A DNA stretch of 64,000 bases, from NCBI GenBank assembly GCA_036345935.2, contig JADWOT020000404.1, forward strand, positions 46,446 through 110,445, read 5' to 3'. Each line of letters begins with the position of its first letter. The stretch's first letter is position 1. The DNA comes from Taenia hydatigena (lineage: Eukaryota > Platyhelminthes > Cestoda > Cyclophyllidea > Taeniidae). Below the pieces are notes generated by a model. The model was not told the DNA's origin. It saw only the letters and a list, made by a program, of their open reading frames with translations, and did not search any database. Positions 10,160 through 22,799 of this stretch are shown piece after piece. A program made the position numbers and the translations under genes.

Positions 10160-12340
10160 TTAGCGTTTTGCTCATGAAAGGAAGACAAAGTGGAAAGTCG
10201 CTAGCAAGAGCCTCAAAATGTTCCAAGTCGTCAATATTATTTGTAAAATTTGAAGAAACGGTATGATGATCGTACCAATGCATTCATGCTGACGAGGCTG
10301 CCAAAGACTAGTGAATGCTACTGGGTGAAATCGCTTTACTATACCACCCGTAGATGCTAGATAATAATTGCGGCAAGAAGTACGATCTAACGGCAGAATT
10401 TGATAAATTCGGTTGTTCTAAGCTTGTTAACCAATGATGACCGCATACCATTATGCAGCTGCATGCTTGAAATGCTCCGTCCAACTATGTGTTTATGTTC
10501 TCTCGTTGAGTAGACTTCATCAAAACGCGTGGGCTGAAGTCAACTCACATTTGTAGTGGTGAAGCGAATTCTCCAGCTGTGTAGAGCGCCTAAAAGGGCA
10601 GCGTCTGGAAAGTCTGCTTCATTGCACCTATTAGACATGAGGCGACCAGTGATCGCAAATCTCTTTGCAAGGGTAGTTTTCGTTGATTTTTGATGTGAGG
10701 AAAACGAACTCTAGTTTCTGCACTGTGTTCAATAAAGTGCAAATAAATTATGACTCTATATGATTATTTTATTAGTTCTGGAGGTGTAAATGCCGAAGAT
10801 GGGAAGACTAATCCCGTGTCGCTTGCACTCGAGTCTGCCGCGTGTATGACAGGCACAAGCCAGTGAATGTGACCAACTCATTCTAACAATTTTATCAACT
10901 GCCTTTATTGCCCCAAGTATCCATGTGCCAATGATTATGTGCGCAGTTTGTCCAGCTTCAAGTATTTGCACTTGTAAAATGAGGGTGATTTTTAAAAGGC
11001 GTAACTCACCATACTTTGCTCAAGCCACGGCAAATTATGATTTGGTTGGCTTTGTTTTATTGACTCATTTGATCAGTATTTTGACACCACCAACATGTTG
11101 TCTCACCTATGTTTTCACCATGCTGTCCATTTATGTGTTGGATGCTTGGTCGATGGAACATCTGAATGTAGATGCCTTGCACAGCATGTGCGGAGTAAAA
11201 TAGATAGATTGAAATTGTCACAGTTCGCGCATGCCTTGCATTTCGTGAACGTAGAGCTCTCGAATTTCGCTAGAGTACTCATGAGCCATTCCTAAGCCGT
11301 TTGAGATGTTGAGCTATTTTGTCAGCGATTTGATTAAGCGAGGTGGTATTTACGCATCCGTTCGACTTCTAAAATATGCTGACAGGCCTTAAGTGGCGAA
11401 GAGTGAAGTAGTTAATGGGTTACAGTGACAATCGCTCGTGTATCTGTCAGACTGATGCGAAGGAAGGTAGATGCATGAAAGTCGGTCAGAAAGGTGGTAC
11501 AGTATGCCGAACGATAGTAGTAATAGGGGGCAGAGAGGCGCATTCATGAATCTGATGCTCTAACAGCATCGCACTTGTATGAGATGAAGATGGCAAAGTG
11601 GAATTGCGTGGCAGTGTGCTATAGCCTATAGGAATGAAGGAAGAAAGATAGCGACCAAAGAAGAGATACATCTGCCAGGGGAATGATTCATTATTCCTCT
11701 CAGTCTAGTATTGGGTCTTACCTTAGTAGCCATCCCTGATTGAAAAATTCTCACCATAGTAGTAGTTTAATGAGCCGAAGGAGGCGGTGCGATGATGTGC
11801 CGACACGGAGTCCATTTAACTCAGCCATAAATTCAGAGGAACCGTCAATACTGCTGCTAAACTCCTGAAAGGATATTTTGCTTATTTTGCTCATTTACTA
11901 AAAGACCAAAAATAGGTGCATTGCTTTCTTGCATAGACCATTTTATCCATGGATAGGGTTGTGGCCCCAAAAGAGTGAAAACGAGAAGAGAGACCATTAG
12001 GAGATGGCAGTGATATGGAGTTCACTTGCGCTCACTTCCATAGCAACAGCAGGTGACATTTTTTAATGAAATTAGAGCAGAGCGAATACAAATCCTAATT
12101 TCTTAATTAGGATTTCAAAGCATTGTCTAGTCAGCCATCTGCTGCCAGCCATTTGTTTTAATCAAGTTTTCTCTTTCCAATTTTTATATGCGCCGAGATT
12201 TCCACCCAGGTACTCAACGAAGTGGTCTAGGAGCAGATGTCATCATAATGAAGAATGCTAGAACTGCTGAGTGCAGTGACTACTTATAAGAATCCCACTG
12301 AGTTTACAATGGAAGCGCGAGAAGGCGTTGTACTAGAAGC
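10160..12340. other. No supportable gene
   Basis: Several open frames (10925-11203, 11095-11295) lack splice context. Nothing else is supportable. The palindrome-like CTAATTTCTTAATTAGGATTT near 12095-12115 is noted only as a short hairpin. Confidence 0.3.
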
Positions 12341-12351
12341 ATGCCTCTTAC

Positions 12352-12494
12352 CATTCACATCGACTTCTTCATCGGTGGCACGTGTGGAAATGAAGCAGCT
12401 GCACATGTAGCGATTGGCGTGGAATTCGGTTTTGCTCTGCCTGATGTCCAAAGAGAATTCGCACCGTGACGTAGGGTCAATCGGGACCGCAGCA
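12352..12494 (-). CDS. Internal exon of an unrecognised gene
   Basis: The minus strand carries 47 open codons ending at a strong donor (GTGAATG|GTAAGAGG, exon end 12352). The peptide includes PIDPTSRCEFSLDIRQSKTE and CFISTRATDEEVDVN, a highly protein-like sequence with GC-rich codon choice unlike the AT-rich surroundings. The proposed acceptor (CGACACGTAAAG) is poor, so the 5' edge may be internal. Downstream at about 12270 a tandem CAGCAG acceptor would continue in frame for a short hydrophobic tail, which is speculative. No domain recognised. Confidence 0.5.
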
Positions 12495-12589
12495 CTTTAC
12501 GTGTCGAAGGTTTTATCGGTCAAGTGAGTGGAGTCGGACAGCCTCTGAAGCCTTGATTTACACCTCACCTCACCGAGAACGAGCACTAC

Positions 12590-12960
12590 TTTTCATGAGA
12601 TTATGCCTTTTAGCTAGGAATATTTTATGTATGGTGACACGAAACTTACTTTCACTCATTTTTCGGACTCTACAGGGGTGGTGGCCCTGTAGTTTATGGA
12701 TTTGAGGTCACAGTGGTATAAGGTCAGTCGAGTCTGTGCCATTGCAAGCATTCAGCGCGCCAATATTCAGGGTCGGTGCGTGAGTTGCTAGCATCCGCTT
12801 GCATTGTGGAACATTAAAGCCCCTTCCCGGTCAGCCTTGTCCGATTAGTTGATAAAATCATGCGTGCAGATAGGCAGTCGTGGGCGGAGGCACTCTTAAC
12901 CACGGCTGTTTTGTCCTTGCAAAGTATACACAGTCCTAAGTAAATTTATTTGTGGTAATT
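12590..12960 (+). repeat. Dispersed repeat R, copy 1
   Basis: Aligns in the same orientation with 21215-21560. Shared blocks include CTCATTTTTCGGACTCTACAGG, CATTCAGCGCGCCAATATTC and TCATGCGTGCAGATAGGCAG with spaced substitutions and indels. Similarity looks like roughly 70-75% by eye. I see no open frame or terminal repeats, so the class is unknown. Confidence 0.6.
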
Positions 12961-12964
12961 GTGT

Positions 12965-15440
12965 TTAAGGCGATTAACTAAAGACTTTATCAACGAAATC
13001 TCACAGTATTTTGCCGCTGAAATTGAATTAGCTAGTTTCACCCAATGTTTAAATCAAAATTGAGGATTGAAATTTGTTCCCCATAACCCTCATGCTGTGT
13101 GTCGTAAAAGAGTTCAAACTGACGATTGCTCGTTCTAATACAGTTCGCCTGCGTCGAAGTCAATAAAATTTGAGATGCATGTCTACCACTTGATCAAGGT
13201 GTTTTTGCGGCTACAATCGCTGTTGAGGCGTGTTGTCATGGCAGCTCAAACCGCACTTAGTTAACCGGGGTTTTTCATAAGCTGTGCATGCCCAACAAGA
13301 TTCATCTAAAAAAACAAACTTTTGATCAAAATTGAGATGTTTGTACGAAAATAAATTAATTTCGTATAATCCGTTTATGCGAGACAATTTCGCTTGCATG
13401 TCTAGCTTACTACTAATAATGGACCAAATGAGGGACCACGCCTGAGAGTCAAGTTCCCTGATCCATCTTACCCATTCGCTAGTCTCTCCTTCCCATCTGC
13501 ACACTTAAGAACGCCTGAGTACGGTGTGTGAGCTCCACGCGAGAGCAAAATCAAGAGTGAACCGGCTATTTAGTGCGCATGTCAGATAAGTTAACTTATA
13601 TGTTAATGCCTTACGATCAACAGTTCTGCTTGTTCGTTTTTTGCTCTAAGATGTTGAGATTTTGTTGCTTTTGCCGATATCAAATAAGTTTGAAGCAATT
13701 GGAAGGACGGTTATATTATAATGCTTTGGCATGCATCATTCTCTGTACAAATCGTTTCCATATTCTATAATCGCTTGTCCGATGTTTGGGCTTAAAACGC
13801 AAGTTATTGGTCCGTATCCACGCATGGGTAACTTTCCAGAGGCACTTGAATGACATCCACGTGTGACTGCTGCAGTGAGTGGGACGACTTATTTGTCAGG
13901 TGCACTTAATTTGTGATCGAAACGCAAAATGCCCAACGACTTCATGCTCTACTTACCTCTGCAACTTCTCACCTACGCAGCTTATGCCATATAGGATTGT
14001 ACTATTTTAGGATTCTTTTGTGCGTTTCAGTGGTCATCCGCCAGTTAATGGCATTGGGTTTAGTTCTGTCATTATAGTTGTCGTGGAGCTGCATCATTAG
14101 CAGGAGGTTGCACTTTTGCTTTTAGGCTCGTATTTCCTCCACTGGTCATGGAAGCGCGTGATGGCTAGCGCATTGTTCCATCCTATACGGAATTTCGCTA
14201 ACACCATGGAAGATGAGGGGGCTGAGAACGCAGAGCTCCTGCCGAGGAGAGCATGGAGGACGGTACTGAACAAGGCGGAGGCGACTATGTAGTGTGCCGG
14301 TGGTTTGTTGGATGGAGGATTTCAGTGATGGATTCATCTATTTGCCTCATCGTTGCATCTTAATGGAGTAGGCCGTTTGTATGTTAAACACATGCTTACG
14401 TATTCCATCCGAGTGGGATGTCTCTTTTCATTTCTAGGAAGGAGAGAAGTTGAGGGTGCTGCAGCGCACATGTATGGATTGGTGATGGAGGTGTTCTATT
14501 GCCCAACCGCAGCCCATTTTTACAATCAAATGACGGCTGCGGCATGTTTTACCTCAGCAGGTGTGAAAGCGTTTTAATTTTGTTGAGTTGCAGTTTATTG
14601 ACTGAAGCGAAGTGCACTTCAAAGTACCGTCTTCATTGGGTACCCCAACCCTGCTACTAAACGTAGCGTGGATTGTCAAAGAGTGGGATGCTACAACTTA
14701 GCCTTGAAAATAGCTTTAAAAGGTGGTGAACGCGTGTCTTATAGGTTGTCGGGTAGATGGGTTTGAGGAGGAAGGGTTGCGTTTAAGGAGAAGAAACCAA
14801 GATGCTCCCAACTGCCTTGTACAGAGGCATGTACGTCAGGAAGGCGGAAAGCGAGAAGGCTGAATACAGCTTGAGTAAAATGACATCTTACTTCGCAGGG
14901 CGATCTAAACTGTCGTGTTGCCAATTCAGCACGCGGTGCCATCAAATGGGTATGACGGCTAGTACCGCGATTGGACAGCTACGTGGAGTTTAATGATATG
15001 CCGCACAAAATGGCCAGATGAGATGGTGGTTGTGATAGGTGACCATACCGTCGAATGGCTTCAAATAACATCTGTAAGTGCGCTCAACGTCCTTCGCGTC
15101 TTACCTTTGCCTTATCGACAAGGGAGTAAAACTCCTTCTAAATGTTGACATTTGTCTTTAAACGCAGTAGATGCAGGAATCGCCGGCTGAGAAATATTCT
15201 GAAAATTCCTTGCAATTGCATTTTGAGTTGCAATGTCGCCGCTACTGAATAGGTACTCAGTATGAGTTGTCTGATGCCTAATTTCTCGTTGCCATACTTC
15301 TCACTTATTAATTCAATCCCATCATCTACCGTCTTCGGATAGTGCTACCGATGTCTTCATCCTTCCCAAATTTTGCTTGCGTTATTATCAAAACGTGGCT
15401 TTGAATTCTTCACTTTCTTATTTAATGCGCAGAGGATAAG
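12965..15440. other. No supportable gene
   Basis: Open frames at 13211-13504, 13573-13770 and 14353-14577 have no matching splice signals. A minus-strand donor-like GCAGAG|GTAAGT lies near 13960 after a very short open stretch, too weak to call. Confidence 0.3.
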
Positions 15441-15447
15441 TAATTAG

Positions 15448-15666
15448 CAAGCATACCACCTTTGTATGACTGCGGCAGCTATCAGCAGACGCATGCTTGA
15501 GGATTCCGTGCCACCAGCATTTAGACGCGCAAAGGTAATCACAGAATGTGATGCATTACACATGCATCTGCTGCAACAGACAACAGCTATCGCTATTGTT
15601 GCACACGAGTTGTTCGGGCTCCAACACGCTGATGACGAAAAAAATGCGATGAGAATTAGGCGCTGA
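15448..15666 (+). CDS. Candidate coding segment, unrecognised
   Basis: The frame CAA GCA TAC ... is open to TGA at 15664-15666, with an ATG at 15466. From the ATG it gives 66 residues: MTAAAISRRMLEDSVPPAFR, then a helical region (ITECDALHMHLLQQTTAIAI) and a charged tail (ADDEKNAMRIRR). Composition is strongly protein-like. A very good acceptor (CTTCACTTTCTTATTTAATGCGCAG near 15431) lies just upstream, but an in-frame TAG sits between it and this frame. The exon therefore starts at the ATG, uses the weaker AATTAG acceptor, or contains an indel. A possible donor (GCAAAG|GTAATC) lies inside. Confidence 0.4.
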   Translation, partial: QAYHLCMTAAAISRRMLEDSVPPAFRRAKVITECDALHMHLLQQTTAIAIVAHELFGLQHADDEKNAMRIRR

Positions 15667-15999
15667 GTTTGCTTCCCTTGCGGCGGCAACATTTTTTCCT
15701 CTTAACTGCATGCTTTGCATGGGCAATATAAGAGTGACCAGCAGCTGATCTTTAGACGGTAGAGTAATCGGATGGGTCGCACCCTCGACCTGACTATCTT
15801 TGCGTTCTTTTGTACTATTTTCCTTTTTATTAGTTTTTGGCTTTTGATTAAGCCCATTCTTTGTGGTTTTGACTGCAAGGGAGCTCGTGGGTATGTACAA
15901 ATAGAGGGAAGATTCTCACCTTTTCACATTCCTACCAGCATCAACGGGGGTAGGTTGTCAAAGTAGAATTTGGCACAAGGCGTTTCAAATTGATGAATG

Positions 16000-17220
16000 G
16001 GTGAAAGAAGAGGACTTGACAGAAGTGCCTGATGTGAAGCGCATCAGATAAGCAACTTCTTGATTTCGTCGCTAAAAGCTTTATGGGCAAGCTTTGCCCT
16101 AATATCCACCACATTTAATTCAATAATCTAATTTCCTCAAAGTTTGGGCTTCTGTTTCCTGAGCAACGAATTCCGCAGTGGCTCGGATTGATGAGTGGCA
16201 CAATAATGCGAATAGACTTTGGCAGCTTATCCTCAATTTACAAAGCCTCTTAGTAACACTGTGCGAGACTGTCTTATACTATCACATTGTTGTCAAAGAG
16301 ATTAACCAGCAACCGGTGGATTTTAAATTACTAGACCTTGCTGCATTTTTTTAAATAACTGCAATCATAATACGTATGGCACATTCCAAGTCTGTTGGAG
16401 CTAAATCATTATTTTATCAAAAGCAAGACAGGAACGCGTCTAAATGAAGAGTTGATTAAAAAGTTTAATTATTTTAAAATATGCGGCTGTGGATGTAGCA
16501 TTTCTTGAAAAGGACATGAAGGGAACTACCGGACTAAACAAAATAAGGCTGAGGAGGGGGAATTTTAATAGCAAGTAGGAATCATCAGGCATTCGCAAAG
16601 CCTAAAGCAATAAAAGGAATAGATGGCTCGGCCGCATATTAGTAAGGAGAGCTGCTGTAGCATATTTATGCACAGCAGTCCAGGAAAAGAAATGCTCATC
16701 GCAATGCAGACGCTGTGCCTCTCACCATTTGCATCAGAATCAGGCCACAATCTAATGCGTACCAGCATTTTAAGCGCAGCTACTGCTGGACATCAACGGG
16801 GAGATATACAGAGTACTGGCATGTCCCTAATATGCAAGAGCTTCCTTGCATTCTCCTATAAGCTCGCAACAACAGAGGAAAACTTACCAAGCACTCTCTG
16901 AGGATTATAGTTTTATAAAGACAAGAGGGTTTCGGATCTTCAAAGCGTCTAGTTGCCTAATCTCATTAATACAGACAGTTTGTAAAGAGTCACATGTTGA
17001 CTCGGACCATGTAAGCAAAAGGAAATGCAAGACGCCGTAGACAAGAGGTGCAGGTGGTATGCACCCACCTCACATTCATTTTCTGCAGAGTCTGCATTAG
17101 TTACACAACAAAGCAGCCCCAGCGTCAGCACTCGATCCAGCTTTTGACAAATAAGCACGTCGCTTTTGGGATTGAGCAAAATATCCCCCATGCCGCTTAC
17201 CGAAACATGGTCTATGACCA
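16000..17220. other. No confident gene
   Basis: A plus-strand frame at 16623-16901 and minus frames opposite it give mixed-quality peptides without good splice pairs. Nothing is called. Confidence 0.3.
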
Positions 17221-17224
17221 AAAA

Positions 17225-18070
17225 TACCTGCTAGCTGCTTGTTATGCAATTATTATTCTGACCGTAGATAAGCATTTATGCTTAATACTTATTTTACAAC
17301 CTTGAATGGCAGTTTTCATGTGTTACGGTTTCTCTCTGGTTCAACTTATAGGAAGATCACAAATGTAAGCGCAGCCCATAACGTAAGTACGTGGTTTACC
17401 GGTTTAAAAATGGATTTTATTTGCTCATAGGATGATAGGCAGCAAACCGCTTCGAAATAGCCTTGCTACATTTTGCTGCCGTCAGGACTAGACTAGCTAT
17501 AATTATGCAGACATTGATTTGCTTGAAAAGGAATCATGCGTCTCTCACAAACTTCCATTCATGAAAGAAGCTGCCAATTCTTGATTTCTAAAGGCAGTAC
17601 ACTAGGATTGACTCATAAGCGGTTATTTACGAAAATGGCAGCAATAAAATGTTTGCGTCGAATTCCGGTTGGTCAAGTGCACAAAGCCTGAAAATGTAAG
17701 GTTTGCTTTATCAATTTTAGCTACACCTTGCACTCTATCATCTTGGCCTGTTGTTGGATTTTTATTTCTATTTGTATTTTGTTTCCCAATTTGCACACTC
17801 CCTTACACCTACTTCTTCGTCACCTTCATTTTCGTGGGTAGCATTCACGTCCCATTACTTAGCTTACTCAGCACCACTTATGCATTTTCCTTCTCGTCCG
17901 CATTCTGAATAATCACCACAGCGCAATAGCGTGGCGAGTGCCTCATTGACGGGTGTATGGGCTGAGTTGCATACACAAGCGGCAGTGCCAATTCTTTGCA
18001 TATGCAGTGGCTATTAAATCCAGACCAATTATGGACGCTGAGAGAAAACTATGTCCATGCTTGTCGTGGG
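17225..18070 (+). repeat. Dispersed repeat L, plus copy
   Basis: About 845 bp aligning end to end with the reverse complement of 22800-23620. Shared landmarks include CATAGGAAGATCAC-like text near 17350, AGGAATCATGCGTCTCTCAC, GCTGCCAATTCTTGAT, CACAAAGCCTGAAAATGTAA and CACCTTGCACT. Identity looks near 80-85%. A 21-bp block GGTTGGTCAAGTGCACAAAGC at 17668 recurs at 18171, just past this copy. No protein-coding frame is shared by the copies. Confidence 0.8.
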
Positions 18071-18079
18071 CTTCTGCTG

Positions 18080-21000
18080 ATCTTGTCTCGGTTTCTATTG
18101 GGTATAATGACTTGCTTGCGCAGCCTCAGTTCAGCTTCAAAATAACAAGGCTTTTAGCTTACCAAATTTTGGTTGGTCAAGTGCACAAAGCGCACAAATC
18201 GTCGCAATTTCACCTTGATTTCTTTACGAGCAACACTGACAGTATAAAAAAGCACCATTAAATGCAGAAAAGCATCTCATATTGAGCACATGAATACTGG
18301 CGACGCTCATATCTGGTTGGAAAAGAAATAATTAATCTTCCAGAAGATGAGCATTCATGAAATGAGCATTTGTTTTCTGGAACGGATCCGGAGACCCGAA
18401 ACACACCACAAGCAGCACAGCACCGAACATACCTCCACGAGTAGAAAGGCTGTTTATGCACGCGACTGATGAGATTTCGCGGCAGCCCATTTCATGAATA
18501 AACCCTCTTTTGGCCAATAATAGGACAAATTTACCAAGCGCATTCCATCTTCTTATGAATCTGATCATGTCGGTGTAGTTGCGAAACTCCAGTGTTTCAC
18601 TGTGTATGCTCGATCACCGCTTTAAAGGCATATCTTGCCCATCAACTGATATTACAGACGCCAGTGATCGAACGGGGTGGTAGCCTATGAGTTCTTTCAC
18701 GTCATGAGATTATGCTACATCTCACCGGGTTAGCTCGCGCATTGTTGACGGTTGTAGTACATGCCGTGCCACTGACACATTTCATGGCGTTCTACCGTTG
18801 TACAATTCTCTCCATTTCACCCCTGCCCTCAATCCATCTACCCCCTTTCCTATGCATTTGTGGCATCACACACATCGAAACGCCTTTGCATCTCATCACC
18901 TTCACTGCCCTCTTATGCGTGGAGTGTGTTGTGCATGCTACTGCATTTAATTAAACAAAGCAAGTTGAAATGATAGTGTTAATGCTGAAGGCAGCTGATT
19001 TGGCGGTCGTAGCGATGCCGCCATTGGCCGCGGCCCCACAATTCCTTTGATATTAGCGTTTGGCGGAATGCTGATACCAGCATTGCAGTGGCAAATGCAC
19101 GAATAAGTGTATTTCTATTGCACTTGGCACTGACCTTCGTAGAATGGGAGTAAAGGAAGTGCGGATGACGTGATTTGGCAAGAATGAGAGAATGATAAGT
19201 AGAGGAAAATGCTGTGTGTGTGTGTTGGCAAAGTCATGTGGGAAAAGCAGAAGAGGTGGATTAATAAATAGGCAAATGGATGAATGAGAGGAGAATTGGT
19301 AAGTAAGGGAGTAATATAATAATATGATATGGATTATAGAGTATGGGTAACAAAGTATTCTCCATTACGACTAAATTAAATGCTCATTCTTCACCTCGTT
19401 CGTGCAGCATTTGTTAAAATTCAGCTCAAACATATAACAGTTCTGAAACTTATAGTAAAATGGCACGGGTCTGCCCTTAAAGCATTAGTGGCATGTAAAA
19501 TTATTTTTATTATAACAATGGTGTCGGATGGGGCTTTAAGCCATTACTGCAGAGTGTTCCTAAGTCCGTACTTGTTCTTCAAAAATGATGAACAAGAATC
19601 TTAACAAAATTTGGCGGCAAAGGTATGCGTCTTGCCAAGATGCGATTCGACACCTCCCCTCCAGCGTTACAACGTAGATAATGCTTAAGACCAACGGCCT
19701 CACACTCCATTGACACGCATGGATGTAGCTTTTGCAAAGCCAATGGCAAAACCATGAGATTATTGACCTTCCTTCCCTAGCATCGAACAGTTAGCACTGA
19801 TTAGTTAGAGCTGAATCAGGAAAAATATCATCTTGTAAGGTGCAGTCAACTGCTATTAGCCACGTGCAATCATTTCGCTTTTTCCCGCTATATGTAGATA
19901 GTCCACACCAAGAAATGTGTCAAATTGGAAATAAGCCCTTTCGTAAGGGAGTGACCTCAACAACTGGTCTCCTTAATCTAGTTATTTGGAGTGCAATTAA
20001 CAAGGTTCCCTCCCAATGTTACTACTCAGAGATTGTAAAGTGACGGGTTGAGTTAAAGGAAATCAGGAAAGCGGGTCTGATTTAATCATCTATGTGCACC
20101 ATAATTATGGCATTAACATCTCTGATTACCATGCAAGTGAATGTGTAAATTGGGGGTGGTAATCGAGTTATCGTTGGTTTTGCCAGAAACTCGACCGCAA
20201 AACCCATTCATTTAGTTAATTTGGTTGAGAATTTCCCTTGGTGAGATGCACATTGTTGTGACCTCACTTCGTTGCATGTGAGGCAGAGTAGTATCTGAAG
20301 TCTCCTCAGATTTTGGCGAATCTAAGAAATCTTTCCCGCATTTCTTAGTATTTGTCAACACCTTCATTGCAGGTGTATTGAAAATCTAGATAACCAAGAA
20401 ATTCAATGAATCGCTTAAGATTAGCTAGATCGAAAACATGTCAAATGAACAAGAAGTGTTAAAAAGTAGAATGTCATTTTTTCGACTGATACGATCGGTG
20501 CAGAAGCTGCCATACAATAATGAATAACAAAGTCAACATTTTTTGTGTTAGAGTTCGAAGATTAGCAAACCAAAAAAATATTAGAAAAGTAAAACATGGA
20601 TGTAAATAACGAGTTCTGGGTTCAAGAGCACCTTTCAACGTGGCAATAACACTGACACTTCTGAACCACCGGACCACAGCTGAGGTCTACATCATTTTAT
20701 CCAGTGAGCATAAGTTATTACGGATAAAATCCACAGACCAGCGCGGACATTTATAATGTTTGCAAATGAAAGTAATGCAGCACTGAATGTTCGTTTAAAG
20801 ATTAAAATTGCTCCCTCAAGTGGAATGAAGAAGGGTCCATATTACGCTTAGCCCCAAATTTTACCACCAATTGAAAGGCCGTCATCGAGTGTGACTATAC
20901 CATTGTACAGCAGTAGACAACCAGATGGCTGAAGGGAGGTAGGTATTAGAGAGTAGGGTAGTGAACGGGAAGGGAGAAGGGACTTATTTACAGTCAACTT

Positions 21001-21200
21001 GGTGATTGCCCTATTAATGCTTACCCATTAAGGTTGCGGTCAGAGATAGCACTCATCTAAATAGTCACTTCGATGGAATGTGAAGTATGATTAAATAAGT
21101 CTGTAATAGTTCACGTGACAAAGGCTTGTTGATGAAGAGGGCGGGATTCAACACTCTCTGACGTCACGAAACAAACTTTGCCGCGTCGAGAGCAAGCCTT
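18080..21200. other. No supportable gene
   Basis: Contains a short (TG)n run near 19213 and a pyrimidine-rich stretch at 18780-18920. No exon could be supported. Confidence 0.3.
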
Positions 21201-21214
21201 ATTCCTCGAAAGAT

Positions 21215-21560
21215 GCTGTTGTTCACCTAAGAGCATCCTGCATATTGTGATCCGAAATTTGCTTCTACTCATTTTTGGACTCTGCAGGCGTAATGATCCT
21301 GTGACTTGAGCATTTGAGGACGGGGTCTGTATTATTACAAACATTCAGAGTCGGCGCATTAGTTATCAAAATCAATTTACGCCATGTAACCTTATGATTA
21401 CTTTGTCGGCCACCCTTGTCTGACCAGCCAATAATCTTGTGCGTGCAAATGAGTTGTCGTGCGTGGAGGCAACTCCAAGCCACTACTCGTTTTTCATTGC
21501 AATGATACACAGCCCCTAGTAAGTCCATGTGCCATGGACTTCTTCAATTGCACTTAATAA
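21215..21560 (+). repeat. Dispersed repeat R, copy 2
   Basis: Direct-orientation partner of 12590-12960: CTCATTTTTGGACTCTGCAGG, CATTCAGAGTCGGCGCATTAG, CTTGTGCGTGCAAATGAG and CAATGATACACAGCCCCTAG all have counterparts in the first copy. Diverged and non-coding by eye. Confidence 0.6.
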
Positions 21561-21694
21561 TGAAGATTATTCCGATAACTCGGATTCATAAAATCATTCT
21601 GGGCTGTACTTTGTAGTAAGCTACAATTGGTAAGAAAATATGTGTAAGGTAAAGCTGAAGGGTGAAAACTGAAAGTGATAACAACGATCCTCGG

Positions 21695-21860
21695 TGTGAA
21701 ATATTAATAGTTGTATGTTCGAGACATCTTTATTATATGAAGAGAGCTGACATGGAGCAACTACGTTGGGGCTTCAAGGAGGAGGATGTGCCAGCCTCAG
21801 AAGTGCGACCACGCTGCCCTACGACCAGGTTAAAAATGCCCTCCCACCTCTGGCCTACAA
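21695..21860 (+). repeat. Dispersed repeat Y, copy 1
   Basis: Shares ordered blocks with 29570-29700 (TTTATTATATGAAGAGAGCT versus TTTATCATATGCGGGAGGAA; CCTCCCACCTCTGGCCTACA versus CCTCCCATCTCTAGCCTACA; AAGCATATGTAAGAGACGC versus AGGCACATTTAAAGAACAC). Diverged, and the second copy lacks about 30 bp. Confidence 0.55.
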
Positions 21861-22544
21861 AGCATATGTAAGAGACGCAAGCATCACGCGCATATGCAAC
21901 GCAATGTGAGAAGAAAGTATACTTCGTGGAGGATAGGATAGCACCACGACACATTGACCTCTACGCAACTAAGTAGTTTGTTAAGAGGCTTTAGCATCTC
22001 ACATTGTTCCATTAGCAATGCTTAAATTTTTCCAATGTGCTGTCATGAAAAAGAATGTGATGCTTTAGATTTTGATCCTAGATATACGAAGTAAGTCGTA
22101 GAGAAGCTTATCTACGGAACGACCGAAATAATCGGACAAAAGAAAACAACCCAAGCCAGTAGTATACTTTGCCAACACATTTAGCAATCTGTTTATTGAA
22201 CGAGGTCGCCTCTTTTTGAACTTGTCAACGTGGCTGGCTGGTATACAAAAAATGACAGGGGAAATTCTGAGACAAACCAGTTGCACATATGACCGACTGG
22301 CTGAGATTGCTGATCTTTATTGCGCGGGTATTCCTTGTGATGATGGGTTTTAGGCTGGACACCGCATTCGGAACACACCAGTTCAGCGTACTTGATTGGG
22401 CTTTTGTCACAATTAAGGAAAGTAAAACTTTATTTATTCATCACACAATTCAACGCACCTCATTCTGGCAGTATAAATGGCCTAAACGGAGCATCAAAAT
22501 GAGCAGTTGAACAACTGGATCGCTTACCTACTCTACTACAATAT

Positions 22545-22772
22545 GTGCGGTCCAAACGACTAACCCCTTGACGTCTCCTCGAAGGTTGAACGCGAGTCTG
22601 AAGTCTCAAAATCCCTAGTGCTAATCACCGCACAATCGTATCGTCACCGCTTTTACCACCACGGCAGATGTGATGACCACCACCCCTCCTCATCGCCTGT
22701 TTGTCTGTTTCAGAAGGCATCTGCAGTAAGCACAACCACTACCACTGCAACGGGCGTCATTGGGAGCAGAAG
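22545..22772 (-). repeat. Dispersed repeat X, third copy
   Basis: Reverse complement of the 7075-7316 repeat. The block CCACCACGGCAGATGTGATG ACCACCACCCCTCCTC is nearly unchanged. It lies just outside the inverted copy of repeat L (22800-23620), so two repeat families are nested or adjacent here. Confidence 0.75.
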
Positions 22773-22799
22773 CAGTTCATGCGTACCATACGCTACCAG

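Noticed and set aside
18700..18960. Pyrimidine-rich stretch resembling the SINE tail
   Set aside because: Only general CT richness is shared; no ordered match to the SINE body and no tRNA head nearby. The same holds for 57190-57310.
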